Source: Sphingobium sp. MI1205
GTDB taxonomy: Bacteria > Pseudomonadota > Alphaproteobacteria > Sphingomonadales > Sphingomonadaceae
Direction: 5' to 3'
DNA length: 64,000 bases
Assembly: GCF_001563285.1 (NCBI RefSeq)
Contig: NZ_CP005188.1
Span: 3,167,501-3,231,500 of the forward strand
Part shown: positions 19,935 to 29,162 of the stretch, piece by piece
Position numbering within the stretch: the first letter of the stretch is position 1
How the letters are laid out: each line of letters starts with the position of its first letter
Notes under the pieces: model-generated
The model's input: the letters and a program-made list of their open reading frames with translations, nothing else
What the model was told of the DNA's origin: nothing
The model's database searches: none
Made by a program: the position numbers and the translations under genes

Positions 19935-21212
19935 ATGAACATCCTTCTGTTGGGCAGCGGCGGTCGCGAACATGCTCTGGCGTGGAAGCTGGCGCAATCG
20001 CCAACTCTCAATGCCCTTTATGCAGCGCCCGGCAACCCCGGCATAGCCCAGCATGCGACATTGGTCGATCTGGATGTCACGGATCATCGCGCAGTTGTCG
20101 ACTTCTGCCTGCGCCATTCGATCGGGCTGGTGGTGATCGGACCGGAAGCCCCCTTGGTCGATGGCCTCGCCGACAATCTTCGGGTCAAGGGATATCCGGT
20201 ATTCGGTCCGGGGAAGAAGGCCGCCCAGCTTGAAGGGTCGAAAGGCTTCACCAAGGACCTGTGCAAACGGGCCAACATCCCCACCGCCGGTTATGAACGC
20301 GTCCACAGCAAGGATGGCGCCATCGCCGCGCTGCCCGATTTCGGACTCCCGGTAGTGATCAAGGCGGATGGCCTGGCTGCAGGTAAGGGCGTCATCATCG
20401 CGGAGACGCAGGATGAGGCGCTCGCCGCGCTGGACACGATGTTTTCCGGCGCGTTCGGCGCAGCGGGCGAAGAAGTGGTGCTTGAGGAGTTCATGCGCGG
20501 GGAGGAAGCAAGCTTCTTCGCTCTCACCGACGGCAACGCCATCCTGCCGTTCGGTTCGGCGCAGGATCACAAGCGGGTCGGCGATGGCGATACCGGCCCT
20601 AATACCGGCGGCATGGGAGCCTATAGCCCGGCACGGGTGCTGACCCCCGAGTTGGAAGCCGAAGTCATCGAGAAGATCATCCGTCCGACGGTCGAGACGC
20701 TGGCGACTGAGGGAACGCCCTATTCGGGAGTGCTCTACGCCGGATTGATGCTGACGGAAGAAGGTCCCAAGCTGATCGAGTATAATGCGCGCTTCGGCGA
20801 CCCGGAATGCCAAGTGCTGATGATGCGTTTTGACGGCGACCTGGTCGAACTACTACTCGCGGTTGCTCAAGGAACGCTGGCGGAACAGGGGCCGGTGAAA
20901 CTCGCCGACCGCACGGCGCTGACGGTCGTGATGGCGGCGAGCGGCTATCCCGGCACGCCGGAAAAGGGCGGCGTGATCGCGGGCATTGAAACGGCCGAAG
21001 CGGACGGCGCGCGCGTCTTTCATGCCGGCACAGCCGAGAAGCACGGCAAGCTGGTCGCCAACGGCGGTCGCGTTCTGAACGTCACGGCAACGGGAGACAG
21101 CGTCGGCGCGGCGCAGGCGGCAGCCTATCGGGCGGTGGATGCGATCGACTTCCCAACCGGTTTCTGCCGCAGGGATATTGGCTGGCGCGAGATAGAGCGC
21201 GAAGCACGCTGA
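19935..21212 (+). CDS. purD: Phosphoribosylamine-glycine ligase (GARS)
   Basis: A 425-residue ATP-grasp enzyme, full length. It catalyses the second step of purine synthesis, joining glycine to phosphoribosylamine. The N-domain starts [19 protein letters not shown], the family signature. The ATP-grasp region includes [13 protein letters not shown], and metal-binding residues appear in [11 protein letters not shown]. An ATG at 19926 (MGEMNILL) is also possible and would overlap the xseA start by two bases; the ATG at 19935 gives the canonical N-terminus. Either way purD and xseA share their promoter region with essentially no intergenic space. Confidence 0.96.
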   Translation: MNILLLGSGGREHALAWKLAQSPTLNALYAAPGNPGIAQHATLVDLDVTDHRAVVDFCLRHSIGLVVIGPEAPLVDGLADNLRVKGYPVFGPGKKAAQLEGSKGFTKDLCKRANIPTAGYERVHSKDGAIAALPDFGLPVVIKADGLAAGKGVIIAETQDEALAALDTMFSGAFGAAGEEVVLEEFMRGEEASFFALTDGNAILPFGSAQDHKRVGDGDTGPNTGGMGAYSPARVLTPELEAEVIEKIIRPTVETLATEGTPYSGVLYAGLMLTEEGPKLIEYNARFGDPECQVLMMRFDGDLVELLLAVAQGTLAEQGPVKLADRTALTVVMAASGYPGTPEKGGVIAGIETAEADGARVFHAGTAEKHGKLVANGGRVLNVTATGDSVGAAQAAAYRAVDAIDFPTGFCRRDIGWREIEREAR

Positions 21213-21273
21213 CACTCTTGCCTCAACCGGCGGATCTCCCTTAAATGTCTGGATAAACAGGGAGGACCGGTTA

Positions 21274-21789
21274 ATGCAGCAGTTTTTCATTGATTATGGC
21301 CTGTGGCTGCTAGTCGCGCTGCTGATTTTGATCGGCGTCGTCTTCCTGCTGACGGGCCGCAAGAAGACCGTGGACGCGCCGGTGGTCGAGCACCCGGCGG
21401 AAGTCGAGCGGCGGGATATAGCTCCTCCCCCACCGATCCGGGATGACGTTCCGGCCGAGCCGATCGCGGCGCCAATGGCCGAGTCTGAACCCGGAATCAT
21501 GCCCGCTGCCGTTGAGGCGGCCCCCGCCTCCTCCAGCGCGGCGTCTGACGAGCCTGACAATCTGCTGAAACTCAAGGGTGTAGGACCCAAGCTGAACCTG
21601 CTGCTGATCGAACTGGGCGTCACCCGCTACGCGCAGATCGCAGGCTGGAGCGATGCCGACATCGCCGCAATCGACACCAAGCTAGGCAATTTCAAGGGAC
21701 GCCCGGTGCGCGACCAATGGGTCGACCAGGCGAGATATCTGGCTGCTGGCGACTTGGCTGGATACGAAGCCAAATATGGGAAACTGTGA
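21274..21789 (+). CDS. Membrane-anchored helix-hairpin-helix protein
   Basis: A 171-residue protein. Residues 8-27 form one N-terminal membrane helix (LWLLVALLILIGVVFLLTG), followed by an acidic, proline-rich linker to about residue 90 and a C-terminal helix-hairpin-helix domain (LLKLKGVGPKLNLLLIELG, then VTRYAQIAGWSDADI). This domain is also found fused to NuoE, ribosomal L21 and similar proteins in Alphaproteobacteria. The hairpin GVGPK would normally bind nucleic-acid backbone, here held at the membrane surface. The function is unknown. A GGGAGGA site precedes the ATG, 61 bases after purD. Confidence 0.8.
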   Translation: MQQFFIDYGLWLLVALLILIGVVFLLTGRKKTVDAPVVEHPAEVERRDIAPPPPIRDDVPAEPIAAPMAESEPGIMPAAVEAAPASSSAASDEPDNLLKLKGVGPKLNLLLIELGVTRYAQIAGWSDADIAAIDTKLGNFKGRPVRDQWVDQARYLAAGDLAGYEAKYGKL

Positions 21790-21841
21790 GGCAGGTTGGA
21801 CCCTAGTGGCTCGATGACTGGGCCGGCTGGGCGCTAACCTT

Positions 21842-22798
21842 TTAGGCAGCTATCGCGGGTGCCGTGTTGGCCGATATCGGGCGCAACCTTGCCGGATTGG
21901 TCCCCAGCAGCAGGGCGGCGACAGGTCGCGGGGTGGCAAGTCGGCTCGCTACTGCGAGCAACAGGATTGATAGGGCCAGCGTCGCCAGTGGACCAATGCC
22001 GGTCAGCATCACCGATCCCATCACCAGCGGATGCCATAGATAGAAGAAGAGGCTATCACGCCCGATTGCGTCGAGGGGCGCGTTATGAAGATGAAGCCCC
22101 GACAGGACCGGCAGCAGGCCGATCAGACCCAGGCACATGAGCAAACGAGCCGGGACATACGCCAGTTCTTTCCCATCGACGTAAAGGCCAGACCACCAAA
22201 TGAGACCAAGCACGGCTGAGAACAGCGCTCGCAATAGAGCGCCTTTGGAAGACGTCCGTTCAGCAAGCAGCATGCCGAAGAAGAAATAGATGGGATATTG
22301 CAGGAAGCGGCTGTCCGGCGCCAGAAGGCCGCCGTAAACCGGGCCATGGCCGAGGCCAAAATTGTACATGACCGCCAAGCTGAAGGGCATTGCCATCGCT
22401 AGCAATAACAGCGGCGAAAAGGGCAGCAATCGGGTGGCCAGGATCAGGAAAAAGAGGACGGGCACATACCAGAGATGGAAAGGTGGCCGCAGCAGCAGGT
22501 CGAGCGGCGTAGTCCAGGACATGGGCCAATGTCCCGCGACGACATAAACGAGCATCGCGACCGACCAGGGGACCAGCATGCGCCGTCCATAACGGGACAG
22601 CAAGTCGGCTGATCCGACGCTCCGAACCCGAGTGATGTTGAGCAGATAGCCGGAAATGCCCATCATCAACGGCATCCGAAAACCCGATCCGATCCACAGA
22701 ACAAGATGGCGCGCTTCAGCCAGTTCCATGGCGTGACCGGCCATGACGAGCAGCATCAGCGCGCCCTTCAGCAGGTCGATGGATGAATTTTTCGCCAC
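21842..22798 (-). CDS. Acyltransferase-3 family membrane protein
   Basis: A polytopic inner-membrane protein of about 318 residues with some ten hydrophobic segments. The N-terminus (SSIDLLKGALMLLVMAGHAM) holds the family's conserved histidine and the start of helix 1. Acyltransferase-3 proteins O-acylate sugars of exopolysaccharide, LPS or small molecules; no sugar gene lies nearby to suggest the acceptor. A TTG start at 22843 is open, but its ribosome site would be too close; the GTG at 22798 has GGAAAG seven bases upstream and starts next to the conserved domain. Confidence 0.8.
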   Translation of the reverse strand: MAKNSSIDLLKGALMLLVMAGHAMELAEARHLVLWIGSGFRMPLMMGISGYLLNITRVRSVGSADLLSRYGRRMLVPWSVAMLVYVVAGHWPMSWTTPLDLLLRPPFHLWYVPVLFFLILATRLLPFSPLLLLAMAMPFSLAVMYNFGLGHGPVYGGLLAPDSRFLQYPIYFFFGMLLAERTSSKGALLRALFSAVLGLIWWSGLYVDGKELAYVPARLLMCLGLIGLLPVLSGLHLHNAPLDAIGRDSLFFYLWHPLVMGSVMLTGIGPLATLALSILLLAVASRLATPRPVAALLLGTNPARLRPISANTAPAIAA

Positions 22799-22911
22799 CT
22801 GATATCTTTCCGCACTGGCCTCATCGGAATGATATCTTCGCAAGCCTTCTCTTCTGGTTAATCAGTCGCGGCCGGGTCTCTGCCCAGCGTGATTCCGTCC
22901 TGGCCCACGCG

Positions 22912-23709
22912 CTAACCGCGCCCAAGCAATTCGTGGACGCGGGGCGCAAGTCGTTTGGTCGCGGCGGCATGGATGCCGGGCGCCGTGCACAGCAGGCCCA
23001 GGGCGGTAGGCTCCGGCCGGTTGAAAGACAATTCATCGCCGAGCGCGTCGGTGACGATAGCGCCAGCCTCCTGCGCTATCAGGGCGGCGGCGGCTACGTC
23101 CCATTCATTGCCCCAGCGGACAGTAGCGACAATGTCGGCTTCGTCAGCGGCGACCATCGCCATGCGCAGCGCGATGCTGTTGGGCTTGTGCACGGCGAAC
23201 AGATCGCGGTCTTGGCGGGGCAGTTGGTCGGCGGGCACACGTGCGCCGGGCAGTATCGCGCGCATGCCCGCCTGCAAGACACGGCCGTTGCGGGTCGCGC
23301 CCTCCCCCGCCTGAGCGAGCCAGAGTTCGTTCCGCGCGGGAGCCGCGAGAATGCCGATGCGCACCGCACCATGTTCCACTAGCGCGACCGAGACAGCCCA
23401 ACCCGGACGGCCTCGCAGATAGTCGCGGGTGCCGTCGATCGGATCGACCACCCAAACCCGCGGCAAGTCCAGACGATGGACGGTATCGGCAGTCTCCTCC
23501 GACAACCATCCGGCCTCGGGGTCGATGCGGCCGAGGCTCTGGCGCAACATCTCGTCGATTTCGAGGTCTGCCTCACACACAGGATGGCCGGGCACTTTTT
23601 CCCACTGGCGCACCTGGGTCTGGCCGCCCGCCCAGAGGGTGAGCGCGCGGTCAGCGGCATCCGATACAGCGCCAACCAGTGCGCGCAGGTCGATTTCAGC
23701 CTCCGGCAA
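22912..23709 (-). CDS. CysQ-like 3'(2'),5'-bisphosphate nucleotidase / inositol phosphatase family
   Basis: A 265-residue phosphatase of the IMPase superfamily. The metal-site residues are visible: LSEETAD, the signature DPIDGTRDYL, and GNEWDVAAAALIAQEAGA near the C-terminus. The family removes 3'-phosphate from PAP (CysQ) or phosphate from inositol; the N-terminal spacing and WLSEE favour CysQ, but specificity is inferred. The start is a TTG that lies 14 bases inside the end of pmbA, so translation is probably coupled. Mg-dependent and cytoplasmic. Confidence 0.82.
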   Translation of the reverse strand: MPEAEIDLRALVGAVSDAADRALTLWAGGQTQVRQWEKVPGHPVCEADLEIDEMLRQSLGRIDPEAGWLSEETADTVHRLDLPRVWVVDPIDGTRDYLRGRPGWAVSVALVEHGAVRIGILAAPARNELWLAQAGEGATRNGRVLQAGMRAILPGARVPADQLPRQDRDLFAVHKPNSIALRMAMVAADEADIVATVRWGNEWDVAAAALIAQEAGAIVTDALGDELSFNRPEPTALGLLCTAPGIHAAATKRLAPRVHELLGRG

Positions 23710-25042
23710 TGGTCATCCCGTCGATGCGGATGGTGGGCACATTCATACCGTAGCGGAAAACAAGGTCGTCCGCAGGGACAAGCGCACGGAACATATCCTT
23801 CAAATTGCTGGCGATGGTGATTTCCGAGACGGGACGGGTGATCGCCCCATCTTCGATCAGGAAACCGGCGGCACCACGACTATAATCGCCAGTAACGCCG
23901 TTAACGCCCATGCCGATCAGTTCGGTGACGTAAAGACCACGCTTTATGTCGGCCATAAGTTGCGCGGGCGAAAGGCTGCCCGGCTCCATATGTACGTTTG
24001 TGACACCCGCGCCCGGCGCGCCGCTGCCACCCCTGCTGGCATGGCCGGTGGGTTCCAGGCCGAGCTGGCGAGCAGAGGCGCTATCGAGCAGCCATCCCGT
24101 TAATACACCTTGGTCAATTAGCGCGCAGCGGGCGACGGGCAGCCCTTCGCCATCGAAGGGACGCGAGCGTATGCCACGTTGCCGCAGTGGATCGTCGATG
24201 ATGGTTATGGCGCTGTCGAACAGTGCCTGTCCAATCGAGTCGAGCAGGAAGCTGGACCGACGCGTGATCGCAGGACCGACCATCCCGCCGATCAGATGGC
24301 CCATGATGCTGGACCCGATGCGCGGGTCAAAGACGATCGGCAGGACACCGCTTTCCAGCTTGGCCGGGTTCAGACGGGCGACAGCCCGCTCACCTGCGCG
24401 GGCACCGATGACAGCAGGCTTCTCCAGATCATCGAGATGACGGACGCTATGGCTGGCATGATCGCGCTGCATGTTCGCGCCGGCGCCTGCGAGTACGCTG
24501 GCCCAGGTTGAATGACTGGTGCCCGCATAGGCCCCCGCAAAGCCATGGCTTGTGGCGAGCGCAACCTGGCTGCGGCCATTGGATGCGCCTCCCCCTTCGC
24601 TGTTCGTGACGCCGGAGACAGCGCGGGCAGCTTCCTCGACCTCCAGGGCACGTTCACGCAGCAGTGCGGGTTCGGGATCGTTGGGATCGGCGAGGTCCAG
24701 CGCAGGGAGCGCATCACGCAGCAACCGGTCCTCCGGGGCAAGGCCGGCATAAGGGTCCTCTGGCGCCTCACGGGCCATGGCGATGCAACGTTCGACCAGC
24801 GTGCCGAGCGTCGCGGCGTTCATATCCGAAGCGGCGATACTGGCGGAACGCTGGCCCATGAATATGCGCAGACCGATCTCTTCGCCTTCCGACCGCTCTA
24901 CATCCTCAAGAGCGCCCAGGCGGACCGCCACGGTAGTGGATGCGTTGCAGGCATAGATGGCGTCGGCAGCGTCAGCCCCTGCCCTGCGCGCCGCCGCCAC
25001 CAGATCCTGGGCGCGGGACTGGGCTTCATCTAGGCTGAGCAT
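23696..25042 (-). CDS. pmbA: TldD/PmbA-family metalloprotease subunit (PmbA/TldE)
   Basis: A 448-residue protein of the TldD/PmbA family, which forms a heterodimeric protease known for microcin B17 maturation and CcdA degradation. It begins LSLDEAQSRAQDLVAAARRA and ends in the conserved C-terminal barrel (GVTNVHMEPGSLSPAQLMAD, then YVTELIGMGVNGVTGDYSRG). It lacks the HExxxH zinc motif, which identifies it as the PmbA/TldE partner and not TldD. The tldD gene is not in the window. It is first in a run that continues into the CysQ-like gene. Confidence 0.9.
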   Translation of the reverse strand: MLSLDEAQSRAQDLVAAARRAGADAADAIYACNASTTVAVRLGALEDVERSEGEEIGLRIFMGQRSASIAASDMNAATLGTLVERCIAMAREAPEDPYAGLAPEDRLLRDALPALDLADPNDPEPALLRERALEVEEAARAVSGVTNSEGGGASNGRSQVALATSHGFAGAYAGTSHSTWASVLAGAGANMQRDHASHSVRHLDDLEKPAVIGARAGERAVARLNPAKLESGVLPIVFDPRIGSSIMGHLIGGMVGPAITRRSSFLLDSIGQALFDSAITIIDDPLRQRGIRSRPFDGEGLPVARCALIDQGVLTGWLLDSASARQLGLEPTGHASRGGSGAPGAGVTNVHMEPGSLSPAQLMADIKRGLYVTELIGMGVNGVTGDYSRGAAGFLIEDGAITRPVSEITIASNLKDMFRALVPADDLVFRYGMNVPTIRIDGMTIAGG

Positions 25043-25082
25043 GGGTGCGGGTCGTTTCTGCTAAGGGTTCAGGCCTTGGGCC

Positions 25083-26003
25083 TTACGCGCTTGGTTCCGA
25101 GGGGGCAACCTGCGCACCGGCCCAATATTTGAGCAGATGCCAGGCGACAGCCATTGGCTGGGGAGAGATGAAGGGTGCGTTGGGATCCTTCGCCAGCGCG
25201 GCGCGGACACCATCGAGGTCGCACCAGAAAGCATGCTCGATTTCCGTTTCGTCGAGCGCCAGCGCATCATCGTCGGCCTGCGCAATACAGGCGATCATCA
25301 GCGAAGACGGGAAAGGCCAAGGCTGGCTCGTCACATAGCGAACCGAATGTACGGTCACGCCCGCTTCTTCCTTGATCTCACGGGCAACGGCCTCTTCGAT
25401 CGTCTCCCCCGGCTCGATGAACCCGGCAAGAGCGGAATAAAAGCCCTGCGGCCAGCTATGCTGTCGGCCCACCAGAACGCGGCCGCGATGTTCGGCGAGC
25501 ATGATGACCACCGGATCGACGCGAGGAAAATGTTCGGCGTCACAGGTGCCGCATCGGCGCGCCCAGCCTGCCTTTTCTGGTCGAGTGCCCGCGCCGCATA
25601 CCGAACAATAAGGATGGCGTCCGTGCCAGTGGACCAGACTGCGCGCGGCGCCGTAAAGCGCGACTTCGTCGGCGGGCACTTCGGTGACGATCGAGCGGCT
25701 GCGTGCGCTGGGCACAAAATTGCTGCCCACCTCGGCGGCAAGGCGGGCAAAGATTGGTCGCCTCCCTGCGTCCAAGCCGAGCAGAATATGATCCCCGACC
25801 TGTGTTTCCGGGCCAATCGGCTCCATCAGCAAATGGCCGTTGAGGGTGACGGGATCAAGGCCGTCGAGGACCAGACAGCACGCGTCCGATGAGGCGAAAG
25901 CCTGGGCCACGAGTTCCGGTTTCACGCGAATATGGTCTGCTCGGTCGAGCCGTCCGCCAACAAAGCCGAGCTGCTCATGGGCAGAGTTTTCAAGGCCGGG
26001 CAT
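25083..26003 (-). CDS. nudC: NAD+ diphosphatase / RNA de-NADding hydrolase NudC
   Basis: A 306-residue Nudix hydrolase. The order matches NudC: an N-terminal domain, a four-cysteine zinc ribbon (CSVCGAGTRPE ... RRCGTC), the Nudix box GFIEPGETIEEAVAREIKEE, and the diagnostic SQPWPFPSSLM. It cleaves NAD(H) to NMN(H) and AMP and can remove NAD caps from RNA. A GTG at 26012 is in frame but abuts the AGGAG site; the ATG at 26003 is correctly spaced. The start overlaps the end of mutY by 14 bases. Confidence 0.95.
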   Translation of the reverse strand: MPGLENSAHEQLGFVGGRLDRADHIRVKPELVAQAFASSDACCLVLDGLDPVTLNGHLLMEPIGPETQVGDHILLGLDAGRRPIFARLAAEVGSNFVPSARSRSIVTEVPADEVALYGAARSLVHWHGRHPYCSVCGAGTRPEKAGWARRCGTCDAEHFPRVDPVVIMLAEHRGRVLVGRQHSWPQGFYSALAGFIEPGETIEEAVAREIKEEAGVTVHSVRYVTSQPWPFPSSLMIACIAQADDDALALDETEIEHAFWCDLDGVRAALAKDPNAPFISPQPMAVAWHLLKYWAGAQVAPSEPSA

Positions 26004-27060
26004 GATGTGCACTCTCCTTCATTACCGCATCCGCTGCACGGCGGAACAGGGTGGGCAGTCCCGCATCCCCGATCCGGGCGAGCGGCCACCACTCGCCTTC
26101 CCCCGGCGGCTGACAGTTTTCCGTCACATGGGCGACATGGACGGTCAACGCCAGCGAGAAATGGGTGAAAATATGGGCCACGGGGGCAGCAAGCGCACGC
26201 CACCGAGCGGTGATCGGCGGGGTGGCGTCAGGAGTAGCTCTCCAATCAGACGAAGGAAGCGCGCGCATACCGCCGAGCAGCCCCTTCGCCGGGCGACGGA
26301 CCAACCAGACATGGCCGTCCGGGCGCTCGATCCACCAGCCATGGCCAAGACGATGCGGTCTGATTTTCTTCGCGGCCTTGACCGGGAAGGCGGCGGGATC
26401 GGCCGTCAACACAGCCGCACAGTCGGCGCGCAGCGGGCAGATGCCGCAGGCGGGGGTCCGTGGCGTGCAGATGGTCGCGCCAAGATCCATCATGGCCTGC
26501 GCGAAGTCTCCGGCACGGGTGTCAGGCGTGACACCGTCAGCAGCGGCGCGGATGGCAGGCCTGGCGGCTGGCAGCGGTGTGTCGATGGCGAAGAGACGGG
26601 CGACCACTCGCTCGACATTGGCATCGACGACGACAGCGCGACGGCCAAAAGCGATGGCGGCGACGGCAGCCGCGGTATAAGCCCCCACCCCTGGAAGTGC
26701 GCGAAGGCCATCTTCAGTATCGGGGAACGTCCCGCCATGCGCGCTGGCCACGGCGCGGGCGCAGGCGAGGAGGTTGCGGGCGCGGGCATAATAGCCAAGC
26801 CCCGCCCAGGCAGCCATGACGTCGGCATCATCGGCTGCGGCAAGTGCTTCGACGCTGGGCCAGCGCTGGGTAAATTTCGTGAAATAAGGTACCACGGCCG
26901 CGACCGTGGTCTGCTGAAGCATCACTTCGGACAGCCACACGCGGTACGGATCGGTGGCATTCGCGCCCGGCAGCGCTCGCCAGGGCAGGCGACGCGCGTT
27001 GACGTCATAATGCGCCAGCAGATCTTCCGCTATTTTCTTGGTGTTCCACTCGACGCGCAT
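25990..27060 (-). CDS. mutY: A/G-specific adenine DNA glycosylase MutY
   Basis: A 356-residue base-excision enzyme that removes adenine opposite 8-oxoguanine. Catalytic Glu45 lies in WLSEVMLQQT, the helix-hairpin-helix is LPGVGAYTAAA (122-132), and catalytic Asp146 ends VVVDANVERV. The iron-sulfur cluster ligands follow the C-x6-C-x2-C-x5-C pattern (Cys198, 205, 208, 214). The C-terminal third is the MutT-like domain that reads 8-oxoG. It is divergent from the DciA-like gene with 26 bases between them and overlaps nudC, pairing two damaged-nucleotide functions. Confidence 0.97.
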   Translation of the reverse strand: MRVEWNTKKIAEDLLAHYDVNARRLPWRALPGANATDPYRVWLSEVMLQQTTVAAVVPYFTKFTQRWPSVEALAAADDADVMAAWAGLGYYARARNLLACARAVASAHGGTFPDTEDGLRALPGVGAYTAAAVAAIAFGRRAVVVDANVERVVARLFAIDTPLPAARPAIRAAADGVTPDTRAGDFAQAMMDLGATICTPRTPACGICPLRADCAAVLTADPAAFPVKAAKKIRPHRLGHGWWIERPDGHVWLVRRPAKGLLGGMRALPSSDWRATPDATPPITARWRALAAPVAHIFTHFSLALTVHVAHVTENCQPPGEGEWWPLARIGDAGLPTLFRRAADAVMKESAHHARP

Positions 27061-27086
27061 GGCTGCCCTATGCCATTAAGCGGAGC

Positions 27087-27629
27087 ATGACGGAACGCCC
27101 CGCGACACCCAAATTTAGAAGCCGCCATGGAGAGGCAGCGGAGCGTCCGCGCGTGGGCGGTCCAAGGCAGATTGCTGACCTGATGCCGCAGATCGGCGCA
27201 GCGGCTTTTCGCAAATTCGGCTTCGTGCAGTCCAGCATCGTCACCCGCTGGGCCGAGATCGTCGGACCGCATTATGCGGACATATCGGCGCCCGAATCGA
27301 TCCGCTTTCCTGTCGGCAAGAAGGCTGGCGGTACATTGCAGCTGACAGTGATGAGCGGCCATGCCCCGATGGTCCAACATGTGCTGCCCGATATTATCGA
27401 CCGGGTGAACCGCTTCTTCGGCTATGCTGCGGTCGCCAAGGTTACGATGAAGCAGGGCCAGGTGCATCGCTCCTCCCCCGAACGCAGGCCTCCGCCGCGC
27501 AACCTGAAGCCGATGCCGGTCGAACTGGGTGACTCGCTGCGGGATATCGGGGATCCGGAACTGCGTGCGGTGCTTGAATCGCTGGCGCAGGGGCTTGCCA
27601 ATTCCAGTGGCTTGCCGAAGATCAGTTAA
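27087..27629 (+). CDS. DUF721 / DciA-like protein
   Basis: A 180-residue protein with a DUF721 (DciA-like) domain: GPRQIADLMPQIGAAAFRKF, then IVTRWAEIVGPHYADISAPE and LQLTVMSGHAPMVQHVLPDI. DciA proteins in bacteria without DnaC help load the DnaB helicase. The core domain covers about residues 25-120, followed by a basic, proline-rich tail. Assignment as a true replication loader is inferred from the family; DUF721 proteins vary. It is divergent from mutY and is followed by a stem-loop at 27635-27662. Confidence 0.85.
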   Translation: MTERPATPKFRSRHGEAAERPRVGGPRQIADLMPQIGAAAFRKFGFVQSSIVTRWAEIVGPHYADISAPESIRFPVGKKAGGTLQLTVMSGHAPMVQHVLPDIIDRVNRFFGYAAVAKVTMKQGQVHRSSPERRPPPRNLKPMPVELGDSLRDIGDPELRAVLESLAQGLANSSGLPKIS

Positions 27630-27634
27630 AATTG

Positions 27635-27662
27635 GCCGGGCGCTTTTCGGATAGAGCCCGGC
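27635..27662 (+). terminator. Stem-loop after the DciA-like gene
   Basis: Seven-base arms GCCGGGC and GCCCGGC enclose a 14-base loop, six bases after the stop codon. No T-run follows, so it is either a weak terminator or an mRNA-end structure between this gene and the DsbA-like gene. Confidence 0.45.
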
Positions 27663-27708
27663 GCGAATTCAACAGCCGCACAGGGGCGGTGCTTCATTGG
27701 ACTATCGC

Positions 27709-28380
27709 ATGACGAAATTTCGATTGGCCGTCCTCGCCCTTGTCGCCTTACCTGGCGTTCTGATTGCGGCGCCTGCCGCCAACTGGATAACCCGCGTGGC
27801 ACTCTCGCCGATCGGCGGACATGTGCTGGGCAATCCGGCTGCTCCAACCAAGCTGGTCGAATATGTCAGCTACACTTGTTCCCACTGCGCTCATTTCGTG
27901 GGAGAGGCGAGTGCCCCGCTGAAGGCCAACTATGTCAAGGGCGGCAAGGTAAGCGTCGAGGTGCGCAACGCGGTACGCGACAAATATGACCTGACCGCTG
28001 CGTTGCTGGCGCGCTGTGGTGGAACCGCGCGTTTCTTCGGCAATCATGAGGCGCTGTTTGCCAATCAGGAAGCCTGGATGACGCAATTGCAGGCCTATGA
28101 TCGGGGCGCGACCAAGCCGTCCGAACAGATCGCTGCACTGCGCGATATCGGACGCAATACCGGCCTCTACACGCTGATGGGCAAGCGCGGCTTCACACCC
28201 ACGCAGCTGGACGCCTGCATCGCGAACCCGGGGGCGATGAAGCAGATATTGGCGATGACGGACGAGGCGTGGAACAAGGTCAAGATTGGCGGCACGCCAG
28301 CATTCACGGTCAATGGCTCGATAGCGGGCGGATCAAGCTGGGCGACGTTGCGCGATGCATTGCCCGCCGCCGCACAGTAA
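27709..28380 (+). CDS. DsbA-like thiol oxidoreductase, secreted (copy 1)
   Basis: A 223-residue exported protein of the DsbA / thioredoxin_4 family. Residues 1-22 form a signal peptide. The redox motif is CSHC (Cys57, Cys60) within VEYVSYTCSHCAHF, and the cis-proline loop is GGTPAF. The middle contains a helical insertion. These proteins oxidise cysteines of exported proteins in the periplasm. A TTG at 27697 would add four residues and cannot be excluded. It is adjacent to a second paralogue (28428), with the same LVEY.SYTCSHC block and the same C-terminal design; the two likely arose by tandem duplication. Confidence 0.88.
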   Translation: MTKFRLAVLALVALPGVLIAAPAANWITRVALSPIGGHVLGNPAAPTKLVEYVSYTCSHCAHFVGEASAPLKANYVKGGKVSVEVRNAVRDKYDLTAALLARCGGTARFFGNHEALFANQEAWMTQLQAYDRGATKPSEQIAALRDIGRNTGLYTLMGKRGFTPTQLDACIANPGAMKQILAMTDEAWNKVKIGGTPAFTVNGSIAGGSSWATLRDALPAAAQ

Positions 28381-28427
28381 ACTAAACCCCCATCATCCTG
28401 AAGCTCGACAATCGGAGCCCTGCCGCA

Positions 28428-29162
28428 GTGAAATCCTTTTCCGGACTTGCCATGATCGCCCTGTCGCTGACCCTTTCCGCCTGCGGGCAAAAGGACACGA
28501 CCAATTCCACCGCTGGCGAACCGGTCGCCGCTGTTGCCGCGCCCGCGGGAACAAGCTGGTCCTCCACAGTCACCCAGACCCCTGAGGGTGGATTCGTGAT
28601 GGGCAATCCCCAGGCGAAATTGAAGCTGGTCGAATATGCGTCCTACACTTGCAGCCATTGCCGCGATTTTGCGGTCGAGGCTTCAGAGGAAATCCGCAAG
28701 ATCGTCGATAGCGGCAAGATGAGCTACGAGTTGCGCAACTTCGTGCGCGATCCTATCGACATTTCAACGGCACTGCTGGCCCGTTGTGGCGGCAAAGACG
28801 TCTTCTACCCGATCAGTGATCAGTTTTTCGCGAACCAGAACGCGATGTTCGAACAGGCGCAGGGTCTGGGCGATGCCAAATATCAGCAGTTGATGAGCGC
28901 ACCACCGGCGCAGCGTTTCGGCCTGCTCGCCGAAGCGGTGGGCCTGCTCGATTTTGCCAAGCAACGCGGCATCGCCGAGGATCAGGCGAAGCAATGCCTT
29001 GCCGACACGGCTGCTGCCGAGAAGCTGGCCAAGGGCGTCGAAACGGCCAGCAGTCAGTATAAGATCGAAGGTACGCCGACCTTCATCCTCAACGATGTGA
29101 AGATCGACGATGTCGCTACTTGGGCGGCCTTGCAACCTAAGTTGAAGGAAGCGGGTATCTGA
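28428..29162 (+). CDS. DsbA-like thiol oxidoreductase, lipoprotein (copy 2)
   Basis: A 244-residue paralogue of the preceding gene. It starts with GTG and has a lipoprotein signal ending TLSAC with the acylated cysteine at residue 19, so it should be membrane-tethered, unlike copy 1. The redox motif is again CSHC (Cys75, Cys78 in VEYASYTCSHCRDF), and the cis-proline loop is EGTPTF. An extra cysteine pair (RCGGKD ... KQCLAD) lies in the helical insert. Only 47 bases separate the two copies, which suggests an operon; no DsbB is nearby. Confidence 0.88.
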   Translation: MKSFSGLAMIALSLTLSACGQKDTTNSTAGEPVAAVAAPAGTSWSSTVTQTPEGGFVMGNPQAKLKLVEYASYTCSHCRDFAVEASEEIRKIVDSGKMSYELRNFVRDPIDISTALLARCGGKDVFYPISDQFFANQNAMFEQAQGLGDAKYQQLMSAPPAQRFGLLAEAVGLLDFAKQRGIAEDQAKQCLADTAAAEKLAKGVETASSQYKIEGTPTFILNDVKIDDVATWAALQPKLKEAGI

